From assembly GCA_023417885.1 (NCBI GenBank), contig JAEZED010000087.1, forward strand, positions 1-7,339: 7,339 nt of DNA, in the 5' to 3' direction. Every line of letters starts with the position of its first letter. The first letter of the stretch is position 1. The DNA is from Planctomycetota bacterium. GTDB taxonomy: Bacteria; Planctomycetota; Phycisphaerae; Tepidisphaerales; Tepidisphaeraceae. The notes below the pieces were generated by a model that saw only the letters and a list, made by a program, of their open reading frames with translations, was not told the DNA's origin and made no database searches. Position numbers and translations under genes: made by a program. This document shows, piece by piece, positions 1 through 6,261 of this stretch.

Positions 1-23
1 GGGGGCGGGGGCGCGCACGAGAC

Positions 24-46
24 GGCCGGCGCGCACCGCGCCGGCC
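24..46 (-). terminator. GC-rich inverted repeat downstream of the secreted protein gene
   Basis: GGCCGGCGC (24-32) and its reverse complement (38-46) form a perfect 9-bp stem with a 5-base loop. It lies 27 bases past the stop codon of the minus-strand gene. No T-run follows on either strand, so it is not a canonical intrinsic terminator. It could be a U-less terminator, a transcript-end stabiliser, or chance in GC-rich DNA. Confidence 0.35.
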
Positions 47-73
47 CCTCCTATGAGACGAATGCAATTCCCG

Positions 74-736
74 CTAGCCGATCGTCCGGCGACGCATCGC
101 GATAATGCCCAGCAGCGTCGCTCCGCCAAGACCCGCCAGCGGGGTTGGGACGACGGCCGCTCCGGGCGTGTAGTGGTATTCGATGTAGACCAGCCCCCCG
201 CCGGAGATGCCGGTCACCGGGCCGGAGCCGACGGTGGCGATCGTCTGAAGCTGGAAGGTCGGCTTGGGAAGGAAGTCGGTGCGTTGTGCCGCAACGCCGG
301 TTGGCGGAAGCATGCCGTCCCCGCCCCCATCGATCAGCGCGAAGCCCGCAAGATCCGTGAGCTGGTTGAACGTGATCGTGTAGTCGAAGCTGTGGCTGGC
401 GGCGAGCAATCCGGGCAACGCCGTGCCCTGGAAAACCGCCGGCGAGTTGAACTCGAAGAGGCCTCCGCCCATGCCGAAGAAGTCGTGGTTGATCGAGTAG
501 GCCTCGACGCCGGAGGCCTGGCCGAAGACGGCCAGGGAGCCGGAGATCGTCACGCGCACTTCTTCGAGAGACCCGAGCGCGGGGTCGAAGGGGTCGAAAG
601 CCATGATCCCGCTGCCGACCGGCCCGCCGTCGAAGCTGAAGCTGTTCAGCGTGAAGACGGAGTCGGCCCGGGCGAGTGCGGGGGCCATGAAGAGGGCCGC
701 CAGGGCGGCAAGCAGGTGAATGTATCTCTGACGCAT
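74..736 (-). CDS. Secreted PEP-CTERM-like surface protein (choice-of-anchor E-like)
   Basis: The protein has 220 residues. An N-terminal signal peptide has a basic start (MRQR), a hydrophobic core at about residues 6-22, and a likely ALARA|DS cleavage site after residue 24. The body is rich in Gly, Ser, Thr and Phe and looks all-beta. It has a FDPALGSLEEV segment near residue 50 and a YHYTP segment just before the tail; both resemble the choice-of-anchor E family found with PEP-CTERM tails. The C-terminus (196-220) is tripartite: VPTP, a Gly/Ala/Leu hydrophobic helix, then RRR. That is the layout of PEP-CTERM sorting signals, which are processed by exosortase, but here VPTP stands in place of VPEP. 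The start is supported by GGAGG four bases upstream. It most likely is exported and cell-surface or matrix associated. The molecular function is unknown, and no exosortase gene lies in the window. Confidence 0.85.
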   Translation of the reverse strand: MRQRYIHLLAALAALFMAPALARADSVFTLNSFSFDGGPVGSGIMAFDPFDPALGSLEEVRVTISGSLAVFGQASGVEAYSINHDFFGMGGGLFEFNSPAVFQGTALPGLLAASHSFDYTITFNQLTDLAGFALIDGGGDGMLPPTGVAAQRTDFLPKPTFQLQTIATVGSGPVTGISGGGLVYIEYHYTPGAAVVPTPLAGLGGATLLGIIAMRRRTIG

Positions 737-740
737 GTTT

Positions 741-745
741 CCTCC
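741..745 (-). promoter_or_regulatory. Strong Shine-Dalgarno site of the secreted protein gene
   Basis: On the minus strand the sequence reads GGAGG, then AAAC, then ATG. It is one of only two clear Shine-Dalgarno sites in the window and fixes the start at 736. Most other genes here have weak or no recognisable site. Confidence 0.75.
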
Positions 746-815
746 GTACGCAGTCTCCCCCCGATATGGGCGTCAAACGGTGTCAGGAAGTGCCATGCCA
801 ACTTCGAATCGTGTC

Positions 816-844
816 CAGATAACAGAAGCTTGCCCGTGTTTCAA
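816..844 (-). promoter_or_regulatory. Candidate sigma70-like promoter for the secreted protein gene
   Basis: On the minus strand TTGAAA (839-844, five of six matches to the -35 consensus) is followed by a 17-base spacer and TATCTG (816-821, only three of six matches to the -10 consensus). It sits in the least GC-rich part of the intergenic region and would give a 5' leader of roughly 70 bases. The -10 element is poor and promoter consensus in this lineage is uncertain, so this is a weak prediction. Confidence 0.28.
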
Positions 845-935
845 GCGTTTCTGCCCATAGCGCTCGGCGGCTGGCGGGGGCCTGGGCGGGCGGTACTGGT
901 CGCGACGGATGCGGAATGCGAGTTTTCGGGAAGTC

Positions 936-1160
936 ATGCACATCCCTTCCCAGCCCGACCTGCCGGAGCCCGTGGACGATGCGGTGCTGACGGCCTCGCA
1001 CGACGCGGAGCGGCACCGCCAGTGGTGGTGCCCCGCGGGCCGGCCGATGTTCGCCGACGGCCGGATCGACGATGCCTCCGCAGACGGGGAGGCGGTTGCG
1101 GGCCCTGCGCCGGCGGGGCCGTTCGCCTCGGAGCCGCTGCACGATCGCGACGCGGCGTGA
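936..1160 (+). CDS. Small hypothetical protein, 74 residues
   Basis: I do not recognise the family. The predicted protein is acidic and soluble, without a signal peptide or membrane segment. A central part carries paired tryptophans and a single cysteine (RQWWCPAG, residues 28-35), followed by an Ala/Gly/Pro-rich tail. Coding is supported by composition: by my hand count over the longer ORF from 909, about 87% of third positions are G/C, against roughly 50% of second and 70% of first positions. That is the pattern expected of a real gene in this genome. An ATG at 909 would add nine residues, but those codons have poor third-position G/C, so 936 is preferred. No good ribosome binding site precedes either start. 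It ends 53 bases before the LOG gene on the same strand and could be its leader gene. Confidence 0.5.
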   Translation: MHIPSQPDLPEPVDDAVLTASHDAERHRQWWCPAGRPMFADGRIDDASADGEAVAGPAPAGPFASEPLHDRDAA

Positions 1161-1213
1161 GCCGGGCGGTGCGTGCGGGACCGGACCTGCCCGCGGGGCT
1201 ACCATCTGCGCGC

Positions 1214-2398
1214 ATGTCAGAGAAGTCAGACGCACGTGAGATCGAGGCCGAGCAAGCGGCCGAAGGAACGCCGCGCCCGGCCGTGGAGGGGGACGAGCCG
1301 ACCAGCAACGCGCCGGTGCCGCCGCGCAACATCGAGCAGGCGTCGGAGACGGCCGAGCCGCGTACGGTCGTGCGCCGCGAGGAGCTGGAGGCGGTGCACG
1401 CGATTGGGAACGACCTCCTGCTGGCGCTCGAGGAGGTTCAGAACGGGGACCTGGTGGGGGAGATCGTGGCGACGGCGCTGAAGCTGCTGCGCGACCAGAC
1501 CAACCGCGGGGACATCAAGCTGATCGACAAGAGCTTTCGCGAGCTGCGCTACGCGCTGAAGGTCTTCACGGAGTACCGCGACTTTCACAAGGTGAGCATC
1601 TTCGGCTCGGCGCGCACGCCGCCCGAGCATCCGGACTACAAGCAGGCCGAGGCGTTCGGCATGGCCATGGAGCGGGCCGGGTGGATGGTGATCACCGGCG
1701 CGGGCGGGGGGATCATGGCGGCCGGGCACGGCGGAGCGGGCGCGCGGGGGAGCTTCGGTCTGAACATCTCGCTGCCGTTCGAGCAGAGCGCCAACGAGTT
1801 CATCCACGGCGACGCGAAGCTGATCAATTTTAAGTACTTCTTCACGCGGAAGCTGATGTTCGTGCGCAGCAGCAACGCGGTGGCGCTCTTCCCGGGCGGG
1901 TTCGGCACGATGGACGAGGGGTTCGAGGTGCTGACGCTCGTGCAGACGGGCAAGTCCCCCCCGATGCCGGTGGTGCTCGTGGATCATCCGGGCGGCGGCT
2001 ACTGGGGGGCGTGGGACCGCTACGTGCGCGACCACCTCCTGGCGAACAAGCTGATCAGCCCGGAGGACCTGGCCCTCTACAAGCTGACGGACGATCCGCG
2101 CGAGGCGGTACAGGAGTGCATCCGCTTCTACCGCAACTACCACAGCGTGCGCTACACGCGCGACCTGGTGCTGATCCGCCTCCAGCGGAAGCCGACGGAG
2201 AGTCAATTCCAGGAGATTCGCGAGCGATTCGCCGCCATCTCCGTGGACCAGGATCGCTGGCGCATCACCGGGCCTCTGAAGGTGGAGCGAAACGAGCGCA
2301 AGCTCCGGCACCTGCACCGCCTCGTATTCCCGTTCAACCGCCGCGACCACGGGCTGCTGCGCCAGCTCATCGATCACCTCAACGCCCTGCCGGAGTGA
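1214..2398 (+). CDS. LOG family (TIGR00730) Rossmann-fold nucleotide phosphoribohydrolase
   Basis: The protein has 394 residues. Members of this family, often mis-annotated as lysine decarboxylases, hydrolyse the N-glycosidic bond of nucleoside 5'-monophosphates; the best-known ones release free cytokinin bases. Residues 1-50 are a Glu/Ala/Pro-rich, probably disordered leader, and 51-120 are helical. The Rossmann core follows: SIFGSARTP (128-136), GAGGGIMAAGHGGA (162-175), a TRK stretch (211-213), and PGGFGTMDE (227-235). R212 and E235 match the catalytic Arg and Glu of LOG enzymes. Residues 310-394 form a charged alpha/beta extension absent from the minimal enzymes of about 190 residues. The start was chosen at the ATG at 1214, because the same frame stays open far upstream but there it runs antisense to the secreted-protein gene. 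The ribosome binding site is weak. The real substrate is not predictable. Confidence 0.92.
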   Translation: MSEKSDAREIEAEQAAEGTPRPAVEGDEPTSNAPVPPRNIEQASETAEPRTVVRREELEAVHAIGNDLLLALEEVQNGDLVGEIVATALKLLRDQTNRGDIKLIDKSFRELRYALKVFTEYRDFHKVSIFGSARTPPEHPDYKQAEAFGMAMERAGWMVITGAGGGIMAAGHGGAGARGSFGLNISLPFEQSANEFIHGDAKLINFKYFFTRKLMFVRSSNAVALFPGGFGTMDEGFEVLTLVQTGKSPPMPVVLVDHPGGGYWGAWDRYVRDHLLANKLISPEDLALYKLTDDPREAVQECIRFYRNYHSVRYTRDLVLIRLQRKPTESQFQEIRERFAAISVDQDRWRITGPLKVERNERKLRHLHRLVFPFNRRDHGLLRQLIDHLNALPE

Positions 2399-2414
2399 TG
2401 CCGGGCGCTTCGCC

Positions 2415-3944
2415 ATGAAGGCCGACCCCACCGCCAGCGGCGCCGCCTGTTCGCCAGCGGCAAGGGTGCGCCGGGCGTGGGCCGTCGCGATGATCCTGCT
2501 TGGGGCGATCGTCGGGGCGCTGCTGCTGCTCGTGGCGACACGGCACGGGATCGGCCTGGTGGGCGACTCCGGCGACTACGTGCGCCTCGCGCTCCTCATG
2601 GGACGCGACGGGCTGATCGTTCCCGAGACGCACTTCCCGCCGCTCTACCCCGCGATGCTCCGCCTGCTCGGCGATGATCCTGCGCGATGGCGCGTGCTTC
2701 ACGCGATGCTGCTGGGCATCGCCGGCGCTACAACCGGCCTTGCGGCGTGGCGGTGGACGCGGGCGCTCGTGCCCTCCGTCGCCGCCGCGGGAGTGGTGGC
2801 CCTGTCGCCCGATGCGCAGGCGCATTTTGCGATGGTGATGAGCGAGGCGCCGTTCGTGGCGCTGCTCGCGGCGGCGGTGGCGGTGTTGGCGTGGCGTCCG
2901 GGTCTGTGGTGGTCGCTGGTGGTAGCGGGGCTGCTGCTGGGGATGTCGGCGCTCGTTCGCCATGCGGGGCTCTTCTTCGGAGCGGGTCTGACGCTGGCGA
3001 TGCTGCTTCAGGCAGTTGCGGATTCGTCGCGCCGGCGCAGACACCTGGCGCGGGCGGCGCTAGCGGGGTCGCTCGCGATCGGGCCGTGGCTGGCGTGGCG
3101 CTGGCTGGCGGGCGATGCGGAGGCGGCGCGGGTCGTGCGGTGGCATCCGGCTGGGAGCGAGGAGTTGCTTCTCGCCCCGGCGACGTGGGGCGGCTGGTTC
3201 GCTCCGGGCGCGTCCCTGCACATTTGCGCCATCCTCGGTTTGCTGGTGGGTGGGTGGATCATGGTGCGCCCGCCCCTGCTGCTCGCCGCGCGGCGCGGCG
3301 GGCGGGCGTGGCGTCATCGCTTCGAGCTTGCGCTGTGCACGATGGCGCTGGCGTACGCGGCCGGAATCTTGGCCTCGCGCGCGTGGCTGGACGCGGCGAT
3401 CCCGCTGGGCGGGCGGATCTGGCTGCCGCTGCTGCCGCTGGTGGTGGTGCTCCTTGCGGGCGCCGTATCGCGGCTGGCGCGCCGCGGGCGCTTCGGCGCG
3501 GCGGTCGCCGGAATCGCGATCGCGGTGGTGGTCGGGTGGAACGCTTTCACTGGGATCGGCGAGGCGCGGCGACTCGGGAACGAAGGGATCGGCTACGCCA
3601 CGCCCGCGTGGCGCGATTCGGAGACGATCGCCCACCTCCGCGCGCTGCCGGCGGAGACGCCCATCCTCACCAACGCCGCCGACGTCGTGCTGCTGCTGGC
3701 GGGGCGCGAGGCGACTCCCCTGCCGATGACGCGCTACCGGACGGTGAACCGCCCGAACACGCGCTGGCGCGACCAGCTTGCCGAGGCGATGTCAGATCTC
3801 GAGGCGAGCGGCGGCGTGGTCGCCTACTTCCACGCGATCGACCGTGACGACTTCCTGGTGACGCAGCAGCAGCTTCGCGAGCGTTACACGCTGGAGGCGA
3901 CGCAGCTGGCGGATGGTGTGATCTACCGCGTTGTGCGGCGTTGA
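2415..3944 (+). CDS. Polytopic GT-C-type glycosyltransferase-like membrane protein
   Basis: The protein has 509 residues with about nine or ten hydrophobic segments, from residues 22-41 to 359-377, then a soluble C-terminal part (about 380-509). The first loop has DSGDYVRLA (51-59) and, shortly after, HFPPLYPAML (73-82). This layout is typical of GT-C glycosyltransferases of the GT39/ArnT/PMT_2 superfamily, where acidic residues in the first periplasmic loop bind the polyprenyl-phosphate sugar donor and metal. An MSEAPF motif (142-147) at a later helix also fits that group. It would transfer sugar from a lipid carrier at the outer face of the inner membrane, but acceptor and sugar are unknown. 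It starts 16 bases after the LOG gene, so co-transcription is likely. Its last 22 bases overlap the end of the convergent nth gene. No Shine-Dalgarno site is visible. Confidence 0.8.
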   Translation: MKADPTASGAACSPAARVRRAWAVAMILLGAIVGALLLLVATRHGIGLVGDSGDYVRLALLMGRDGLIVPETHFPPLYPAMLRLLGDDPARWRVLHAMLLGIAGATTGLAAWRWTRALVPSVAAAGVVALSPDAQAHFAMVMSEAPFVALLAAAVAVLAWRPGLWWSLVVAGLLLGMSALVRHAGLFFGAGLTLAMLLQAVADSSRRRRHLARAALAGSLAIGPWLAWRWLAGDAEAARVVRWHPAGSEELLLAPATWGGWFAPGASLHICAILGLLVGGWIMVRPPLLLAARRGGRAWRHRFELALCTMALAYAAGILASRAWLDAAIPLGGRIWLPLLPLVVVLLAGAVSRLARRGRFGAAVAGIAIAVVVGWNAFTGIGEARRLGNEGIGYATPAWRDSETIAHLRALPAETPILTNAADVVLLLAGREATPLPMTRYRTVNRPNTRWRDQLAEAMSDLEASGGVVAYFHAIDRDDFLVTQQQLRERYTLEATQLADGVIYRVVRR

Positions 3945-4663
3945 TTCGCTGCCGGGCGCGCCCTCGTCTTCCGCTTCGGGGCGGCGGACTTGGCGCGCTC
4001 GGCGAGCACCTTCGGGCCGGTCGGGCAATGCTCCAGGAGCGGGCATTGCTCGCAGAGGGGCTTTGGCGCGCGGCAGATCGCGCGGCCGTGGGCGATGAGC
4101 AGGTGTGACCAGATGCACCACTCCGCCTGCGGAACGATGGGCATGAGGTCCTGCTCGATCTTCACCGGATCGTCGTGGCTCGTCAGGCCGAGGCGCGCGG
4201 AGACGCGGGCGACATGCGTATCGACCGTCACCCCTTCGTTGATGTGGAACGCGTTGCCGAGGACGACGTTCGCGGTCTTGCGGCCGACGCCGGCGAGCTT
4301 CGTGAGCTCGTCCATCGTGCGCGGAACCTCGCCGCCGTGCTGCTTGACGAGCGAGGTCGCCATCGACCTGATGCTCTTCGCCTTCTGCCGGAAGAAGCCG
4401 CAACTCTGGATGATCGCGCCCAGTTCGTCGAGGTCGGCCCCGGCGTAGTCGCGGGCGGTGCGGTAGCGCTTGAAGAGGGCTGGCGTGGTGCGGTTGACGC
4501 GCTCGTCGGTGCACTGGGCGGAGAGGATGGTCGCGACGATCAGCTCCAGCGGGGTGGTGAAGTCGAGGCTGCACCGCGCGTCGGGGTACGTCTCGTGGAG
4601 GATCGGGAGGATCCGCTCCACGCGCTCGCGACGCTGCCTCGTCTTTGCCGACTCCTTCGCCAT
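3923..4663 (-). CDS. nth: Endonuclease III (DNA glycosylase/AP lyase)
   Basis: The protein has 246 residues; the family norm is about 210-220, and the excess is a basic Lys/Arg/Ala-rich tail (about 219-246). It removes oxidised pyrimidines from DNA and cleaves the abasic site in base excision repair. All hallmarks are present: an LSAQCTDERVN segment (47-57), the helix-hairpin-helix LAGVGRKTANVVL (123-135) with catalytic Lys129, VDTHVARV (147-154) with catalytic Asp148, and a [4Fe-4S] site C-x6-C-x2-C-x5-C at residues 197, 204, 207 and 213. The ATG at 4663 lies three bases after the stop of the membrane-protein gene, so translation is probably coupled. Its 3' end overlaps the convergent glycosyltransferase-like gene by 22 bases, so the end of its basic tail is encoded opposite that gene's last codons. 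Confidence 0.97.
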   Translation of the reverse strand: MAKESAKTRQRRERVERILPILHETYPDARCSLDFTTPLELIVATILSAQCTDERVNRTTPALFKRYRTARDYAGADLDELGAIIQSCGFFRQKAKSIRSMATSLVKQHGGEVPRTMDELTKLAGVGRKTANVVLGNAFHINEGVTVDTHVARVSARLGLTSHDDPVKIEQDLMPIVPQAEWCIWSHLLIAHGRAICRAPKPLCEQCPLLEHCPTGPKVLAERAKSAAPKRKTRARPAANQRRTTR

Positions 4664-4666
4664 GGC

Positions 4667-5275
4667 TCACCCGAACCCGATGGAAATCCCGCGGCCCTGC
4701 GCGAGGCCGATCCCGCTGAAGAGCACCAGGCCCAGCAGCACGAAGATCAGGAACTGGAGGATCGTCACGCTCTCCCGGCCGTACTGCTCGAAGCGGTCGC
4801 GCGCGGGGTTGGCCACGTCCGGGTCGTCGGCGTTGTCGATGTATGTCCTTCGCGCCTCCTCCAGCTTGGGGCGGACGAACCGCACGTCGTACACCACCAA
4901 TGCCACCGCCGCGACGTAGAGGGCGGAGCGCACGAGCGGGAGCACCCAGTCGGCCCTCTGCCCGCGGGTCACGAGCACCCACTCTCCGACGAAGGCCACC
5001 AGCAGCCCGCCGGCGCAGATGAAGGCGAGGCGCGACAGGCTGGCCAGCAGGCCGTTCACGATGCTGCCGGCCAGGAGGGTGCCGTGCTGCCCGTCCAGGT
5101 TCACGCTCAGCACCGTCGGCAGGAGCGGGTCGTTCTCGCGGACGGTGCGGAAGATCGTCGGCGCCGCCACCGCCACGAAGACGGCCGAGCCGAACCATGT
5201 CGCCAGGCACAGCCAGTAGAGGATGGACAGCAGGATCACCGGCACGCGTCGCATGATAAGGGCCGGCCCCGCCAT
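4667..5275 (-). CDS. DUF4149/TMEM205-like four-helix membrane protein
   Basis: The protein has 202 residues. Hydrophobic helices lie at about residues 12-37, 68-101, 114-131 and 169-191. The first helix region (LCLATWFGSAVFVAVAAPTI, 22-41) and the last (RFEQYGRESVTILQFLIFVL, 161-180) follow the DUF4149/TMEM205 pattern: WxGs...F..vaP.lF at the N-terminus and a charged RF....R.SV..L motif before the last helix. The function of this family in bacteria is unknown. A GGGGAGGAGG purine run (5288-5297) precedes the gene. It abuts an in-frame TTG at 5287, too close to serve it, and lies 12 bases from the ATG at 5275, which I therefore chose. A third in-frame ATG at 5254 is possible. It follows the GNAT-MoaE stop by 27 bases and precedes nth by three, inside the same probable operon. 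The family call is moderate; the membrane topology is solid. Confidence 0.7.
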   Translation of the reverse strand: MAGPALIMRRVPVILLSILYWLCLATWFGSAVFVAVAAPTIFRTVRENDPLLPTVLSVNLDGQHGTLLAGSIVNGLLASLSRLAFICAGGLLVAFVGEWVLVTRGQRADWVLPLVRSALYVAAVALVVYDVRFVRPKLEEARRTYIDNADDPDVANPARDRFEQYGRESVTILQFLIFVLLGLVLFSGIGLAQGRGISIGFG

Positions 5276-5287
5276 ACGCGGAACCAA

Positions 5288-5297
5288 CCTCCTCCCC
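5288..5297 (-). promoter_or_regulatory. Shine-Dalgarno run of the DUF4149-like gene
   Basis: The minus strand reads GGGGAGGAGG. Twelve bases separate it from the ATG at 5275, slightly long for an optimal site, while zero bases separate it from the TTG at 5287. It therefore argues against the longer TTG reading. Confidence 0.6.
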
Positions 5298-5302
5298 GCG
5301 AC

Positions 5303-6226
5303 TCATCCTTCGACATCGCCCCGGCGCCATTCGCGGTTCGGCTTCGCCCATGTCGCGGCGGCGCCGGCCCACATCTCCTTCTTCCAGACCGCCAGGTCCG
5401 CCTTTAGCGTGTCGATCAGCCAGCGGCACGCCTCGAACGCTTCGGGCCGGTGCGGCGTGCTCACCGCGATCAGCACGCTCGCCTTCCCCAGCGCCACGCG
5501 GCCTGTCCGGTGCAGCAGCACCAGGCGCAGGATCGGCCAGCGGGACCGCGCGCCGGCGGCGAGGTCGCGCAACTGGCGCTCGGCCATCTCCGGATACGCC
5601 TCGTAGTCGAGCGCGAGCAGCTCGCGCCCGTCGGGACTCGTCTCAGCGCGGGTCGTGCCTGCGAAGAGGGCGATCCCCCCCGCCGCTGGGTCGGTCACGA
5701 AAGCCACCGCCGTCTCGCTTCGGAGATCGAAGGGCATGAGCCCGACGGCATCGACCGTTTCGCTCCGCGCGGCATCAGGCGCAGCGCGAAGGACCGCGAC
5801 CTCGCGCGCGGCGGGTCGGAAACCCAGCGCCGCGTGGGCGGCGCGGCTTGTGGTGTTGTCGAACTCGTAGTCGGAGGCGATCTCACGGCAACCGTGCCGC
5901 TTCGCCCAGTCGATCGCGCCGTCGACGAGCGCGCGCCCGAGCCCGCGCCGGCGGAGATCCTCATCGACGTACCACCCCTCGACATATCCCACCGGGCTCG
6001 TGCGGCAACCGGAGGCGATCGGGCGAAGCGAGGCCTCGATGAACCCGCCGAGCCGGCCGTCGCCGCGATCGACGACGAGCACCTGCGATCGCAGCCCGCC
6101 GATGAGGCCCTTCTCGTGGTATTCGTCGATCTCGGTTGGCAGATCCGGGCCGCAGTCGGGCCAGAGCGCGAGGCGCAGGCGCGCCCACTCGTCGTGATCC
6201 GCCGGGTTGAGGGCTCGAATGCGCAT
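5303..6226 (-). CDS. moaE: GNAT N-acetyltransferase fused to molybdopterin synthase catalytic subunit MoaE
   Basis: One 307-residue frame carries two domains. Residues 1-147 are a GNAT acetyltransferase resembling AAC(6')-Ic/Iy aminoglycoside 6'-N-acetyltransferases. They include LRLALWPD (17-24), EASLRP (64-69), GCRTSPVGYVEGWYV (73-87), the acetyl-CoA pyrophosphate loop RRRGLGRAL (92-100), and GCREIASD...ALGF (112-136). Residues 164-307 are MoaE, the subunit that inserts dithiolene sulfur into precursor Z to form molybdopterin. They include FAGTTRAE (188-195), LDYEAYPEMAE (206-216), PHRPEAFEA (258-266), and Lys275 and Lys282, equivalent to the active-site Lys119 and Lys126 of E. coli MoaE. 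A 16-residue linker joins the domains. An internal ATG (5737) sits exactly where a free MoaE would begin but has no good ribosome binding site. moaD lies 35 bases upstream, so the pair forms a complete synthase. The acetyl acceptor is unknown; resistance should not be assumed. Confidence 0.9.
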   Translation of the reverse strand: MRIRALNPADHDEWARLRLALWPDCGPDLPTEIDEYHEKGLIGGLRSQVLVVDRGDGRLGGFIEASLRPIASGCRTSPVGYVEGWYVDEDLRRRGLGRALVDGAIDWAKRHGCREIASDYEFDNTTSRAAHAALGFRPAAREVAVLRAAPDAARSETVDAVGLMPFDLRSETAVAFVTDPAAGGIALFAGTTRAETSPDGRELLALDYEAYPEMAERQLRDLAAGARSRWPILRLVLLHRTGRVALGKASVLIAVSTPHRPEAFEACRWLIDTLKADLAVWKKEMWAGAAATWAKPNREWRRGDVEG

Positions 6227-6261
6227 CGTTCAGTGACCACTCCCACGAGCGGCTCCGATCA

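Larger units (their letters stand above)
737..935. other. Intergenic region between divergent genes
   Basis: About 200 bases separate the divergent secreted-protein gene from the small plus-strand ORF. If that ORF is not a gene, the non-coding stretch runs to 1213. Bases 775-850 are clearly less GC-rich than the flanks, as expected for a promoter region. Apart from the candidate minus-strand promoter and the GGAGG site I see no RNA gene, repeat or convincing operator. No convincing plus-strand promoter for the LOG gene could be picked out by eye. Confidence 0.5.

Noticed and set aside
53..1213. Upstream extension of the LOG frame (an apparent 781-residue protein)
   Set aside because: The frame is open only because of high GC content. 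This part is antisense to the secreted protein, has low-complexity basic/acidic composition without domains, and the family start fits the ATG at 1214.
783..1235. Minus-strand ORF of 150 residues opposite the small gene
   Set aside because: It is extremely Arg/Pro-rich with no family resemblance, and third-position G/C bias favours the plus-strand frame at 936-1160.
1226..2431. Minus-strand ORF of about 400 residues antisense to the LOG gene
   Set aside because: The composition is a typical shadow of a high-GC gene (Arg, His, Leu, Ala), and the opposite strand encodes a clear conserved enzyme.
2687..3847. Overlapping plus-strand ORF of 386 residues inside the membrane-protein gene
   Set aside because: It is a Gly/Ala/Arg-rich out-of-frame reading with no motifs, while the main frame has clean membrane helices and GT-C motifs.
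4175..5407. Plus-strand ORF of 410 residues antisense to nth and the membrane gene
   Set aside because: It has low-complexity Glu/Arg/His/Gln composition typical of antisense GC-rich shadows and no domain is visible.
3792..5429. Minus-strand ORF of 545 residues overlapping nth and the DUF4149-like gene
   Set aside because: It is out of frame with two well-supported genes and is dominated by Arg/Pro/Gly, so it is a shadow.
5785..6226. Aminoglycoside resistance determinant
   Set aside because: The GNAT half resembles chromosomal AAC(6')-type enzymes but sits in a cofactor operon as a fusion without mobile elements, and substrate cannot be inferred from sequence.
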